A stretch of 64,000 nucleotides of DNA from Alectoria sarmentosa (Eukaryota > Ascomycota > Lecanoromycetes > Lecanorales > Parmeliaceae), in assembly GCA_009733775.1 (NCBI GenBank), contig WOGZ01000014.1, positions 62,001-126,000 of the forward strand, written 5' to 3'. The notes beneath the pieces were generated by a model. It was given only the letters and a program-made list of their open reading frames with translations, was not told the origin of the DNA and searched no databases. Positions 24,701 through 36,991 of the stretch are shown piece by piece. The position numbers and the translations under genes are program-made. Within the stretch, counting starts at the first letter, position 1. Each line of letters starts with the position of its first letter.

Positions 24701-27700
24701 ATATCATAATTAAAATAAATTTGAAATCGAAAAACGATCTTTATAATAATTTTTTTCAAGATTAATTATATTAAAAACTAATAATATTCAATATTCAGAG
24801 CTACTTCTGCGATATTTTTGAATTCATTTAAAATAATGTATATCGCTTTTTTTTATATGACTTTGAAAATTTTAAAGATTTTCTTTTCTCGAAGCTTATA
24901 TTTTATAATTAATAAAATATATTATATTACGCATTCGAACAATAATGTGAATAAAATCATCTTTTAATACAATTTTTTCAAATCTTTATATAAGATTCCC
25001 CACATTAAATCGACACAATTTGTTAATTCGTTAAACTTTACGATTATCTTAATCTTTAAAAACTAAATATAATCTTTTTATTTTAAATCAAAATCAAATA
25101 TAAAATCTAAAAATTTTATCGTTTTACTCGATTCGACAATATAAAAATTTAAATTCAACTTTGCATTCAAATCATTATTCGCTTTCTTTTTTATTGTTCT
25201 TTTCATCTTCGATTAAAAATGCATTAATTGATATTTATTTAACTCGAATTTCGATACGTGTGTTATTACTCATCGTTTTATTTCGTCATAAATCTTTTTT
25301 AATATTTCGTAATTCGCTTAAATTATAAAATTTCTTATAAACACATTAATATCGTTAATATATATTAATATTAAATAATCTTTTTCTTTATATAAATCGA
25401 CGATATTCGCATTATAAAATAAATAAAAAATGAAAAAAATAAAAAATCTTTAAAAAAATTCTATTTCGATATTATATCGAGATAATTCGCCTTTAAACAT
25501 AATAATAATTATAAATTTATTATTTAAAAAACTTTTAATTCAATTAATGATTTTTTCGCTAATATTTCGCTTACGAAAATTATATATTAATCGAAAATGT
25601 GAGACGTTATCAAAAACGTCTTTTATGTTTAACATTAATAATAATATCATTTAATTATCCTCGAACTTTTAAACTTTATACATTTTTTTAATATCATATA
25701 AATTGCGTTTTCGATTAATGAGAGTTTTTATTCTTTCGTGTGTTTTTTAAAAAAAAAAAATATTCTTTTATTAAATAACTCATTTTTATAACGATGATCT
25801 TTTCAAATCTCTTTTTCAAAATGTTAAAAAGAGCGATTAATCAATACGATTTAAATTAAATATAATCATCTTTTTCGAATTTTTTTAAAATCATCGTTTT
25901 CGAATAACAAAAATGTTTTAAACAATATTTTAATTTTAAATATGCGTTATAAATATATTTTAATCATATTTTTATGTGTTTAAGGGCGAATTGCAATATT
26001 CGAAAAATTAATTCATTTTCGCCTACGACTTTATTAAGATAATTCGTGAATATTATTTATTTAAATTTTCTAATTATAATAAATGAAAATTCTTTCGATA
26101 ATAAATATTGATATTTTTTAAAAATTTTTAAATCGATTTATTTCGCTTAAGAGAAGAAATTATATCTCAAAAAATTCATTTTCTTTTCGACTTCGATAAT
26201 TATGATGTTATTTAATTTCATAAGTTTTAAAATAAAGATCGAATTTCTTATTTATTCGTTTTTAATTTGCTTTTCGAATCTTTAAAGTTTTTCATCGTTA
26301 TCGCATTCGTTCATATATTGTTTTCAATTATTGATTCTTTTATTTTTAATAATTCTCTTTTTAACGTTGCGAGCATTATTCAATTCTCTTTTATCTTAAC
26401 GATTTCGAATTTATTATCAAATTTTTTCAAATCTTTTAATTTTTTTTATGACGTTTTTACTTTTTTAATTTATGAATGATTTAAATTTTGAAATAATCGT
26501 ATTAATTAAAATAATTTCGATAATTATCTTTATTAAGATTATAATTAATTATTGCATCTAATTATTTAATTTTTCAATATCTTTAATCGATTCGAAATGT
26601 TTTAATAAGATGATTTTCAATTTATTAAAAAATGTTTCTTTTTTCATTTTTTTTCAATTTCGAACCTTTTTAAAAAACGTAAATTAAATGTTTCGATTTA
26701 ATTTCGTGAAAAATATTTTATGATTTAAATCGAAATTTAATTTTTTGATGATATCGCATTTAATTATAATGTTTACGATATTTATTATAATAAAGATGAA
26801 ATCTATAATCATAATTTCACTTTTTTTTCTCGACTTAAAAATAATTATATCTTTTAAAATGAGAAATTAAAATCTCGCTTCGTTAATTATGTCGATTAAT
26901 TAATTAATTTTCATATATTAATATTTCTCCAAATCGATTTATAATAAATAATGTAAATTGAAATCGCTTATTATAAAATATTCATCAATCGTATTTTTTA
27001 CGATCGCGATTCGAAAGATATTTAATGTTGAAATTTTTGAATAATTTCTGATCTTTATTAATTTATGTTTTCGAAAATAAACTTCTCATTTTTGAAAAAG
27101 AGATGCGTTATAAATGTTATAAATATATAAAATCTTTTATTTTGATTTTTAAGATTTTAAAATAATTATTATTAAGTCTCCGCTATGAATTCGAAAATAT
27201 TATTTATTTATAAAAATTTTAATATTTATATAAATGCACATTTTGATCTTTTTATTTTTTCGATTTGAATAATATATATAAAAATCTAAAAGCGTTAAAT
27301 GATAAATTTGATTTTTTTTAACATGTTTTTAAGATTTTTAAATAGCAATAATATCGTATTTGAAAATTATAAGTTTTTGAAATAATGAAATCATAACGTT
27401 TATTGACTTATCGACGTTATATTAAAATATTTATAATCACGATTTTTATATTCTTAATATTAATTCTTTTCGTTATAATCTCATTAAAAATCTTTATTAA
27501 ATAAAATATCTTCGATTGAAATGTTATTAAACGAGATATCGTTAAATCTTTAAACGCTTCGAATAATTTTATCGCTTAATACGATAAAGGTTTTTCGACT
27601 TATCGATTCGTGAGAATTTAAATTAAAATTAAAACCTTCGTCGATTTTTTTGAGAGATGCGATATAATTATCATAAATTTTTTTCTATACGAAAATCTTT

Positions 27701-29188
27701 TTTGCGTTCGTAAATTTGTGAAATAAAAAGTTTAAGACTTTATTGACTTGTTTTTCAATAAATTTGTTTATAATAAATGATTTATTTTTTTTATCCGCCG
27801 CTTCTTTACTCTTTATAAATAAGATTTCGAAATTTTAAAATATAAAAAATGTAATCTTAAATGATATATCTTTTTTAAGATTCTCGAAATTAAAAGCCCT
27901 TTTCTATATCGCTAAAAACGTTCGAAAAATTATTTCGTTATTATTCTTTTATTTATAATAATGATCTTTATTAAACGATATTAAAAGACTTCTCGCGATG
28001 ATTTTTCGTTTTCTTAAATCGATTATTTCTCACGATTTGTTTAATTTTTAGAAAATTGCGAATTGAGATAAAAAAACGTTCGTATTCGCGATCATTATAA
28101 TTTTCATGATATAAATTTTTTATAATATTATTATCGATTAATTAAAAAACTTAAAGAATTATGTTATCGAAATATCGATAATCGTGACTTTTAAAATGAG
28201 CTCTGAAATGAATAAATTCACGTTCATTATCATTATAATTTTATTTAATTTCGATTTCTTCATTAATTTCTTTACGCGAGACTTTTTGATTTTTGCGAAT
28301 TAAAATATGTTTTTAACTTATAATGCGATGTCGTTTATAAGATTTTATAATAAACTTTCGTTATTTTATAATTAATGTTTATTATTTTCGAAATAAAGAA
28401 CTTAAAACTCTCATCTCTTTTCGATTATCCCTTTAACGATGTTTTTAATTTTTTAACAAATGAATTAAAAAGTCTCATATTGATCTTAATAATTAACGCA
28501 TTTGAGTTTAAAATCTTATTTTTAATGCTCTCCGCATTCGCGAATATCGTATTTTTAAACGTAATGCGCATAAATTAATATTTTGCATTCGTATAAAAAG
28601 ATAATGTAATCGAATTTTTAACATCGAAAACATTTGATAATTTTATTTATTCGAATATATTTTTCATAATTATAATATTCGTTTTCATTTTTAATTTCTT
28701 AGCTTAAACTCTTAATTTAAATAACATTTACGTAATATAAGTTTGAAAATTTCATTATAATCGCCGAGACTTTGATTATTAAATTTTTGATTTTGTTTTT
28801 ATTTAATCAATCGATATATCGAATATCTACTTCGAGAATTTTATAAATATTTAATTTAATAATAATTTTAACGAGCGTCTCGATATTTTTCGAAAATTAA
28901 TATATTTTAATAAAAATGTTATAAATAATTATATCGAAAATAAAAATCAAAACAAACGCGTTTTTGTTAAAATATATTATTTATTTTTTGACTTTCTTGA
29001 CGTTTTTCAGGATTTCGACTTTTTTTCGAATTTTTATTAAAAATTAAAGATTTTTAAATCGTAATTATTTAAAATTTCGATTTTTGCAATCTTAAATGTA
29101 AAGTATATCTTTAAACGTGTTTCGATATAATTTTATAATTATTTAAAAATATTAATGCGTAATCTTTAAGCGATTTTTTTATCTCTGA
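21760..29188. repeat. 7.4-kb AT-rich island (RIP-degraded repeat block)
   Basis: Composition changes abruptly near 21760 to very AT-rich sequence with only scattered C and G, many in CpG (TTCGAT, ATCGAA, CGATAAT). Stop codons occur in all frames. The few longer frames (for example 26267-26479 and 28375-28578) are Leu/Phe/Ile/Asn-rich products of composition. No transposase, reverse transcriptase or rRNA motif could be read. It most likely represents one or more retroelements inactivated by RIP. The left border carries no obvious inverted repeat; the right border meets the LTR-like repeat at 29189. Confidence 0.75.
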
Positions 29189-29394
29189 TTTGTTACGAGC
29201 GTACCCTACATCCTTAATAGGGCTGACTTCCCTTTAACACCACATTCCTTTGACACTACCCGATTGGGCTTAGCGTGGCTTGGCAGAGGCATCTGTTTTC
29301 ATATAAATGCTTTCTTTCTATGTACATACTTCCTCCCCATTTAATTGTCTTATTCAATACACCCATATGATATGACTTTATGCTGATTCTGACA
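29189..29394 (+). repeat. LTR-like repeat, left copy (AT-shifted)
   Basis: It begins TGTTACGAGCGTACCCTAC (29191) and ends TGACA (29394), the TG...CA form of an LTR. It is homologous in inverted orientation to 29920-30087. The outer 21 bp are identical, 14 bp around ATACACCCATATGA are identical, and the CTTTATGCTGATTCTGACA end matches at 16 of 19. At those three differences this copy has T or A where the right copy has C or G, as RIP would produce. Confidence 0.72.
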
Positions 29395-29919
29395 TGATTT
29401 TAATAATAATTTAACGATTTTTTTTGTTTTTCAATTCGAAAAATGAAATTAATTATAAAAAATATAATAATATTATATTTTAAAAAAATAATGAAAAGAC
29501 GATTGATAAATCTTTTATTTATATTTTTAATAAATCGTAATTTTTGAAAACGATTATATTAATAAAATGCTTCATAATTATAACGTCGTCTTTAATGCGT
29601 TTAATAAGTTATTTTAAACGTTATATAATAACGAGAAATTTCTTATTATTCGATTAATCGATTATTTTTATAATCATCGAAGACATTATGCGAAACAAAG
29701 CCTCGACGACGACATAAAATACATTTTTATAAAAATCGTTGAACTTATTCTTAATGTATTTAAAAATGATATCAAATATATTTTACGTGAATAAGAATTA
29801 TTTATTAATAAATAAAAATTTACAATTCGTGAGAACTTGTAATCATTTTAACTTATCATTTTTCGCCATGATAAATCGTGAGAAAAAAGGCGACGGCAGG
29901 GTATAAAAGTCATAAAGAC
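29395..29919. repeat. AT-rich core between the inverted LTR-like repeats
   Basis: About 525 bp of island-like composition without open frames. Together with the flanking arms it may be a fold-back or TIR element, or the junction of two retroelements in opposite orientation. Confidence 0.55.
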
Positions 29920-30087
29920 TGTCAGGACCAGCATAGAGTCTGAGGTCATATGGGTGTATGTAACGAGGATAATAAGTTTAGGGAACTATGTATGAGGGAG
30001 GGAGGCCTATATGTAGGTCCCTGGACCACGCTAGGGCCGGTAGGGCTGAGTAGGCGGTAGGGCTGAGTAGGGTACGCTCGTAACAAA
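29920..30087 (-). repeat. LTR-like repeat, right copy
   Basis: Reverse complement of the left copy, with TG at 30085 and CA ending at 29920. It is less AT-shifted. Inside it is a 16-bp direct duplication (GGTAGGGCTGAGTAGG at 30039 and 30056). No 5-bp target duplication is visible between the outer flanks. Confidence 0.7.
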
Positions 30088-30215
30088 GACTATAAATGTA
30101 ACAATAGTATTCGGAATCTAATTACGTGATGATTATTGTGGCATTTAAAATCGTTGGTCGGGGGCTACCCAGTAGTGGAAAGCTTGAAAGATCTTTACAG
30201 TTACAATAATACTGG

Positions 30216-30447
30216 TTTTTTTTTTTTTACGCTCGGGGGAGACCCCTGGAACCCCCCTTTTCCTCCGGGGGCTCTCCGAGGGTTCTCCGAGGACTCTTCG
30301 AGAGCTCCTATCGAAGGGCCTGTCGAAGCAAGCTCGAAGTCTCATGTATTATACATTATCATCACATATCATGATTTCGAGCTTGCTTCGATAGCTTCTT
30401 CGACAAAAGCCCTCGGAGAGTCCGGGAAAGAAAGGTGTAAAAAAAAA
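30216..30447. mobile_element. MITE-like fold-back structure
   Basis: A 13-bp poly-T run (30216-30228) and a poly-A run (30439-30447) enclose nested inverted repeats. CTCTCCGAGGG (30272-30282) pairs with 30410-30420, and TCGAAGCAAGCTCGAA (30323-30338) pairs perfectly with 30376-30391 around a 37-nt loop. The left arm holds a duplicated CTCCGAGG block. It is non-coding. The structure fits a small non-autonomous fold-back element; a transcribed hairpin is the alternative. Confidence 0.6.
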
Positions 30448-32524
30448 GATCTCATCTTGGATAAAGTTCGGAATCTTTTGATCAAATTTTATAAAAGCAA
30501 CATCATTCGAAAGCGCGTATTCTAATCCATAATTTCATTTATTTTTCTTACTCTATTATCATATTGTATGTGAGACGAAAGGAATAGAAAGTAGTAGAAT
30601 TTAAGAAGTTGATGTTCGAGGTTCAACCAACCTTATGATGGAGTCTCTTTAGGATTACCCGCGTTTAGATCGAAAATGAAGAAATAAGGTGTGTTTTAAC
30701 TCAAAAATCCTGAATCCTGAAGGTTTGATTGATGAACCTAAATGTAATCTTAAAGTAATAAGCCATTCTCGTGCATAACTTTTAAGCAGGAAGAAAGCAA
30801 GCTTTCCAAATAAATGTTAGAATATCCAGAGAGCAAGAGGTGGGTGGCAGGGTGATGGGGCCGCTGCACGGCTACGATACTTGTCGCCCTTCAGCTTCGA
30901 GATTCACATTTCAATATTCTTCATTACCGGTAGCGGGATATCCGTTTGTGTGGCATCATGAGTTGAGCGTCCGGCTCTTGAATTCTCGCCAAAAATAGAA
31001 GACGATTGGAACCGTTCGAGGTCGAATGTTTTCGACTCGTTCTTAAGGTACATAAGTCTTGTAAGCCGCTGGCATATCTTGCACTCAGTAAGGTAGCCGA
31101 GGATCGACGCGGGCGATCTGTACTGTGCGTGTTCCAAGGCCTAGTCCTTGCCCCTCCCCCCCCTTTGCGAGTTGCGGTCTCACAGTTGAATCTGGTGGTG
31201 TGGAGGACTCGAGTGGGAAGGCTAGATGGTTGGACGGGGTCATGTAATGATTTACAAGCTGCGTGGGAAGATGATGGAAGGGTCTGCCGGATGTTGAACC
31301 AGGCTCAGTCCGACAAGCGCTACTACAGCACGTGGTGCACTGGGATACTATTGCTAGTCGTCTAGCCCTACACGTATAGCTTCCCCTTCATTGGCCATTT
31401 CCCCCTACCAGCAGGCGCCACTTCAATATGGCCAATGCTCTCTTTCGTAGTCCCATCAACCCAAGCACAAGTCTATACTTCCTGAACAGTCTCGCGCGCT
31501 CCAGACCATCTAGCGTATTACCTCTTGACAGATTCAGGTACGGAGCGTCTCGCGTCAGCGAGGAAAAGAACCCAGTCCGGAACGTGGTCAAAGGTTCCCT
31601 CCACGCTGCGACAAAGGATACAGTATGTATTGGAGAACTTGCACTATCAGAACCGCGAACCAGCTCCATGAACACTCACAGACTTCGTGAAGTCAGGTCA
31701 ATGACACTATGGCGTTCCGCCTGGCCGAACCTTGAAAACCAGGGGTATACTCGGAGATGGCATGAAACCTGGTCAAGCCTTGGCCCCAAAGAAGATTTGG
31801 CTACCGAGCAAGAAGGTGTCAAATATTTGCCGTAAGCACCAACCAAAGTCGGCAGCCGACACGTTGTCTAAGAATCCCGAAATCTCGTTCGTTCCAGACT
31901 CTCAGAGGATGAATAGAGTCGAGGTCTTACTCGTGCAATCCAGAAGTGAGCTACTTAATAGAGCGAGGACACCAATAGATCAAGCGATATCCAACTAAGT
32001 GAAAGAAATGATTGGTGTCCTCGCTCTATCAAGTAGCTCACTTCTGGATTGCACGAGTATAGAGGTAATACTCGGCAATGGGGAAGAGTAAAGGGTGCCG
32101 CTTTCGCCCGTTGCTACAACGCAATTTGAAACGACGTTTGAAAACACCGTTGAGAATCTTAGAGTGGTGAAGTTTGAAATTGCGTGTGGGAGTTGTGATG
32201 GGCGCTGAGCGGTCACGGTACAAACGCGCGCGCCGTCGTTCTTTGCTGCATTTGGCCCTCAGTTCGCGCAATCGAAGCCTGACTCGAATGTTCCTCGACT
32301 TGACAGCCGTATCATGGATAGAATCTGCTGAAAGCGGTTCCATCTCCTAAGACGTACGAAGCCCTATCCGACTTCCGCATAGGCCTGTCTGACTTGTCAG
32401 TCCACATCAGATTTGACTGCATTGGAAAATATCATTACTCCTTCATGACAGCACCGTTGTAGCCGTTGGGGGTCAGCGATCGAGCATCGGTGCTGGCTTA
32501 TGGTATAGCAGCCCTGACAGCGGT
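30448..32524. other. 2-kb region without a recognised gene
   Basis: Normal GC content and several short open frames. One minus-strand frame of 95 codons (31388-31675, containing HTVSFVAAWREPL) matches nothing I know and has no partner exon. The region includes the near-perfect inverted repeat at 31929-32058. Confidence 0.4.
31929..32058. repeat. 48-bp near-perfect inverted repeat with 34-bp spacer
   Basis: Arms 31929-31976 and 32011-32058 are reverse complements with one mismatch (ACTTAATAG versus ACTTGATAG). The arms start ACTCGTGCAATCCAGAAGTG. Such a pair would form a long stem. It is not within a recognised gene and has no clear target duplication. Confidence 0.8.
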
Positions 32525-34473
32525 TCACAAGCGAGGCGTAGCTGCTCGTGGTACGTCCAAAACCGAAGCCTTCGGTACATCTGTCATCTCGATCTCAGCT
32601 TGATCATCCACCTTCCGGTAGACCCCTCGATCAACGTCTTTCCCCCGCTTCACTACATCACCCTGCCCTACCGAAATCGTCGCTAATCCCTTTTCCCGGC
32701 CCACGACGACTCTCACCGCTCCCGCGCCTCGATCTGCCGCGTTATCTGTCCGAGCATCGGCTGCATCCGACAATGCAGTACCTCCAGCAGAGGCTCCAAG
32801 AATGGCGCTCTTGATGTCCATGGAGTTGAAGAGTGGAAGGCCGTTCCAGAAGCGCGTGCGGATGGCTTCGACGATAACGATGAGGACGACGAGAAGGTTT
32901 ATGGCGAAGGAAATGTACACGTATGCCGGTTCGCCGAGTTTCACGGCCATGAGCTGCACCGTAGCCGTCACGCTCGCTGTATCGGTTGCGAGGATGACCT
33001 GTGCGGCGCCGTAGATGGAGAGCGAATTATCGATGAGGGATTCGAGAGCTTCGGATACGCCGGTCTCTACGTCCGAGGGGGTGATGTAGGTGTGGTTTTC
33101 GCGGGTTTGGACGTTCTCCACGTTGCTGAGGAAGGATTGGCCGATGAAGGAGGCATAGATTGTGGTAACTGCTGAGGAGAGGTATTGAGCTTGGGCGAAG
33201 GAATTGTTCTTTATTCGGCCCGTTGGCTCGATGTCAATGGATGGGGTGTCTGGAGCGGGCGTGACGGTGATGTTACTGTGGGCTACGTCGACGGAGACAT
33301 TGAAGACGCTTGGGACGAATGTCACAGTGCATTGGATATTTGTGAAGTTGGGGTAGGAGCCGCCGTTGACGAAACCGTAGGCGTAGTCGCTGGAGTTGTA
33401 GACAGCGGCGACGAAGACAACAGTGCCGTTGTTGTCGAATGCAAAGACGGCGGAGCCAAGGATTGGGCCTGTGGAGAGGGATCCCGTTGGCCAGAATATG
33501 TTCGGAGTGTCGCCTGGATCATACTCGTAAATGTCGTCGTTGTTGGTCAGAGTGGAGATATTGACATTGCTACTTTCGTTGTAGTAACACTCGACGTTGG
33601 AAAGATAGCTTGTTTCCTCGAACTTGTAGCCATTAGTTTGGGTTATATTAACGTTCTTGCTCGGAGAGACAGAGTCTGCTAGGCTATTGATCAGGCCTAC
33701 AGATGACGCTGCACCATATGACCGACCGTGGTATGTGAACGGAGAATTATTCAATGTGGAGTGTTGAGAGGCCGATGAGTTGCGACTCGATCCTGAAGCT
33801 ACGGAATTGAGAAGCACGCCACTAAGATCTGAGACGCGACTAGATTAGTAGCGATCGTAACAAATGGTAGCACAGGCTTACCTCTCCACGGGCGATACGT
33901 AAATGTTCCTTCGTTCGTTATATTGGGGTACTGGTTTCCAATACTGGTGCAATTACTACTAGGCGCGCATAGGTAGTCCCAAAACGACGCCGAGGCGTGA
34001 CTATAACGAGGGACTTGATACTGCCGAATGACCTCTACGTTGGTTGAGACGGGCGTAAGGGCACCGGCCCACAAAGCGGAGGGAAATTGGACTGCAACGA
34101 GCAAGAGCAGAAGGGACATAGTATGACCGAATCGCAGGTCGAAGTCAAGGCTCTTTAGCTGGACAGCATTCCTGAACTTCAACGTATCGAGGGTCATCGG
34201 TCTGCGTCCAATGCTAAGACTCGTGTCATGTTTGATCAGGGCAGAGAGGGCGAATAATTGAAGACCAGCCAAGACAGTGGAAAGAACCTGGACGATGATC
34301 TGGATAGTAGCTCGACGTGTGTTCTGGACATTGTAGAGGAAGCCATCACTGTACCAGTTGGACAAAGTCAATCCCAGCAGAAGGCAACTAACGAGGGTAG
34401 TAAGAAGCAGGCCAGGAAAAATGATGGCCTTTGCTCTGAATGGGGCTTTTGGACACGATAGGTCTGCTGTCAT
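32525..34473 (-). CDS. Fungal membrane protein with large Ser/Asn-rich extracellular region, function unknown
   Basis: Exons 33882-34473 and 32525-33828 (intron 33829-33881, GT-AG) join in frame as YRPWR-DLSGVLLNSV, 631 aa. The N-terminal part has an initial helix (AIIFPGLLLTTLVSCLLLGLTL), a second near IQIIVQVLSTVLAGLQLFALSAL and a third at HTMSLLLLLVAVQFPSALW. A long region rich in N-x-S/T sites then follows (NNDD, NSSDY, NNSF), suggesting exposure to the outside. A last helix (YISFAINLLVVLIVIVEAI) leads to a polar cytosolic tail. The layout is like several uncharacterised fungal surface proteins. No conserved catalytic motif is seen and no lesion was found. Confidence 0.8.
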
Positions 34474-35484
34474 CGTTCAAGAAAACCGCTTGCGATTGAT
34501 GTAGAAAGAGAAGCAAAAGAGAAGAGGAGAAGGAAGATAAACAGCGTAATTTGTACCCAGCTCAGCTGAACAACGAAGAAGATGTGCCGTCGCCTCGGTC
34601 CGATCTAACCAACACATGGCTTAGAGCAGTGTGAATACCCGGCAAATGTCGTATGGCCTGAATCCCACCAGCATCCTGGACCTGAAACATGGATGCCCCG
34701 GCCCCCACCTCCCCACAGAGAGACAAGAGGCGCGACGTTTCGCAGTGTTCTGTAAGCGAGGTCGAAAACACAGTTGGCAAAAAGCGACAAAAGCGATTGT
34801 TACGATATCAACCAACAACAGTGACGTAGCTTATCAAATGAACAAAGGTACTTGGAGGCTGTAGCTGACATGCCCAATTGTGATGGAATATTTCAATTTC
34901 ATTCAAGGTGAACATCTTTACAAAGGACAGCATTAATTACTGTGGCTGTTCTGACGCCAAGGCATCAGCTCATGCAAAGCGAAACTAATCTTTGGTGAGC
35001 GAGCTAAAGAAACAATGAGCGGGGACGCACGGCAACTCACCTTTACGTCTCCGGGCTCACCCCCGCTCATCCTTCCCGAGTCACACCTACTGCTGTGTTG
35101 CGCTTCGCCGTTGTATCAATGACGTCGCGCCTTGGGTGAAGCTTGTACCTGATCAATCGTTCGAACTCAAGTCGCTATCATATTAACAGAATATGGCAGG
35201 TCTGCACCAAAAGTTCCCGGACAGCGCTAGTGGCAGCCCTAAGCCTGATCTCGGAAGGAAGCCCTGGAACGGGGACCCTAGAATTATTTCCTGGGAGCTC
35301 AAAGGTCAACTTCCACTGCTACTGGGCCTGATAGGGGGGCATTTGCCCCTAAACTGCGCTTAGAAGCATTTTTCAATCATGAGTTGTTGTGCGTGCCTTC
35401 GCCCGCAGCTACCAAAATGGTAGCTACACGGGCTCCGTCCTCGTGCCTTACGTCTTGATGTCTACAACGAAGGCATGAGACGCC
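34474..35484. other. Intergenic region holding a partial MITE copy
   Basis: Divergent upstream region of the membrane protein and the methyltransferase. No gene is seen. The stretch 35203-35375 is a partial copy of the short repeat described at 49938-50147. Confidence 0.45.
35203..35375 (-). mobile_element. Truncated copy of a small TIR element (MITE family)
   Basis: It starts with GCACCAAAAGTTCCCGGAC, the same terminal motif as at both ends of 49938-50147. Further in, its ATAGGGGG...GCCCCTAAA block aligns with the reverse complement of that element's interior. The second end is not found, so the copy is incomplete. Confidence 0.5.
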
Positions 35485-36363
35485 ATGTCTACCTCCGCGA
35501 ACCTCTCGACTCCCCCAATTGCAATCCCCCCCTCCTCCTCCACCTCGACAGCCACAGCCCGCACCTACTACGACTCCCACGACGCCGACACCTTCTACCG
35601 CACCATCTGGGGTGGCTCCACCATCAACGTCGGTCTCTACGACTCCCCCAGTGACCCCATCCCTATCGCCTCCCTCCGCACGATCGAACGCATCGCCGCC
35701 CTCATCGCGCCCATAGATAGCGCAACACGCATACTCGACCTAGGCTCTGGGTATGGCGGCGCTGCTCGCTATCTCGCGCAGACGTATGGGTGCAGTGTTT
35801 GCTGTCTGAATATTAGCGAGGTGGAGAATGAGCGGAATCGGAGATTGATACGGGAGGAGGGGCTGGGCCATTTGGTCAGTGTGCGTGAGGGGAGTTTTGA
35901 GGAGTTGGGGATGTGGGAGGAGGGGGGGTTTGATGTGGTGTGGAGCCAGGATGCGTTTTTGCATTCGGGGGATAGGAGGGCTGTGGTGAGAGGGATTGAT
36001 AGAGTACTGCTGAAGAAAGGAGCAAGGGTCATCTTCACGGATCCGATGGCCGCGAATGGGGTAGATCAGAAAGAGCTAGGCGCGATCTTGAAACGCTTGA
36101 ATCTGGAGAGTCTGGGCGACGTGGAGTCTTACAAGCGGTGGTTCGAGGAGGCTGGGTTTGTGGATGTGGGCTTTAAGGAGTTGACGCGGGATATGGAGGT
36201 GCATTATGGGCGTGTCCTGACGGAATTAGAGGGCAGGGAAAGGGAATTGAAGGGCGAGATTTCGGATGAGTATGTGGGAAACATGAAAGTCGGGTTGAGG
36301 AATTGGGTCGAGGGTGCTAGAAATGGGAGGCTTTGTTGGGGTATATTGCAATTTCGCCGATGA
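35485..36363 (+). CDS. SAM-dependent methyltransferase (glycine/sarcosine-dimethylglycine N-methyltransferase-like)
   Basis: Class I methyltransferase of 292 aa in a single exon. The N-terminal cap TYYDSHDADTFYRTIWGG...INVGLYD is the mark of the GSMT/SDMT-like group. Motif I is ILDLGSGYGGAARYLA (about residues 85-100). The acidic loop and motif IV read GGFDVVWSQDAFLHSGDR, followed by VLLKKGARVIFTDPM. Relatives methylate glycine, sarcosine or other small amines, but the substrate here cannot be fixed. The absence of introns contrasts with most neighbours and, with the bacterial-type family, makes ancient transfer possible. The stretch before motif I is Pro/Thr/Ser-rich and not conserved. Start MSTSANLST; an internal start before ARTYYDS is not available. 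Confidence 0.82.
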   Translation: MSTSANLSTPPIAIPPSSSTSTATARTYYDSHDADTFYRTIWGGSTINVGLYDSPSDPIPIASLRTIERIAALIAPIDSATRILDLGSGYGGAARYLAQTYGCSVCCLNISEVENERNRRLIREEGLGHLVSVREGSFEELGMWEEGGFDVVWSQDAFLHSGDRRAVVRGIDRVLLKKGARVIFTDPMAANGVDQKELGAILKRLNLESLGDVESYKRWFEEAGFVDVGFKELTRDMEVHYGRVLTELEGRERELKGEISDEYVGNMKVGLRNWVEGARNGRLCWGILQFRR

Positions 36364-36991
36364 ACGACCTGTGTTTCCAATTTTGGAAAATTCACCAGCC
36401 TTCATAAAGGCTTTGAAATGGTGCTTCTACACATCATTACAAAGGCCCCGTTTGGGTGTTTTGCCCCCGGTTCTCAAAGTCTCGCCTTCAAAAGGACTGC
36501 TTTTCAAACCAGATGAACCTTTTTTTTGTCGACGGAGAGAGATTCCTATCGGCGGATTGACGAGATTAGCGGAGGAAATGTGGATGCATGACGTCCGTAT
36601 GGTGTCACTGCTGAGAGCTGTGCATCAACGTGTCTGCGCTGCGAGAGAGGATTCTGGATGTCAGACGACACAGACTGAGGCCTGGGCTTATGGGATGCAG
36701 ACTACATTGCTCGATTTCACCTTGATTACATCAGCGAGTAGCGGGGATAGGTAGACATTACATATTCTCAGGGGGGCGTTTGGCCCGCGATTGATTTGAT
36801 TTCAGTGGCCGCGACAAGGCTTCAAATTGTTTGATGATATGAGGACTAGCAGCCAAACGCCTGCCACACCGTCGCTTTCCCTATCAGACGACAAGCCCTG
36901 GCGTTTTCTGTATGCTATGGTCTTTCAATCTCATGGCCATCACGGCGGTCCAACCGTGTCACAGCGGTCTCCCTCCCTCATTATCATCCAC
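36364..36991. other. Convergent intergenic region with short hAT-like palindromes
   Basis: No gene is seen. CAGGGGGGCGTTTGGC at about 36769 and GCCAAACGCCTG at about 36852 form a short inverted pair, and another CCCGTTTGGG lies near 36444. This resembles hAT-type termini, but no 8-bp target duplication was found. Confidence 0.35.

Noticed and set aside
26267..28578. Open frames of about 70 codons in the second island
   Set aside because: Leu/Phe/Ile-rich composition artefacts; no reverse-transcriptase or transposase motif could be read.
31388..31675. 95-codon minus-strand frame as a gene
   Set aside because: No recognisable domain, no supporting splice partner and no conserved start context.
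36314..36754. 146-codon frame downstream of the methyltransferase
   Set aside because: Overlaps the end of the methyltransferase in another frame, with no domain and random composition.
36769..36863. Possible hAT-type mini-element (CAGG...CGTTTGG ends)
   Set aside because: Ends are short and no 8-bp target duplication is present.
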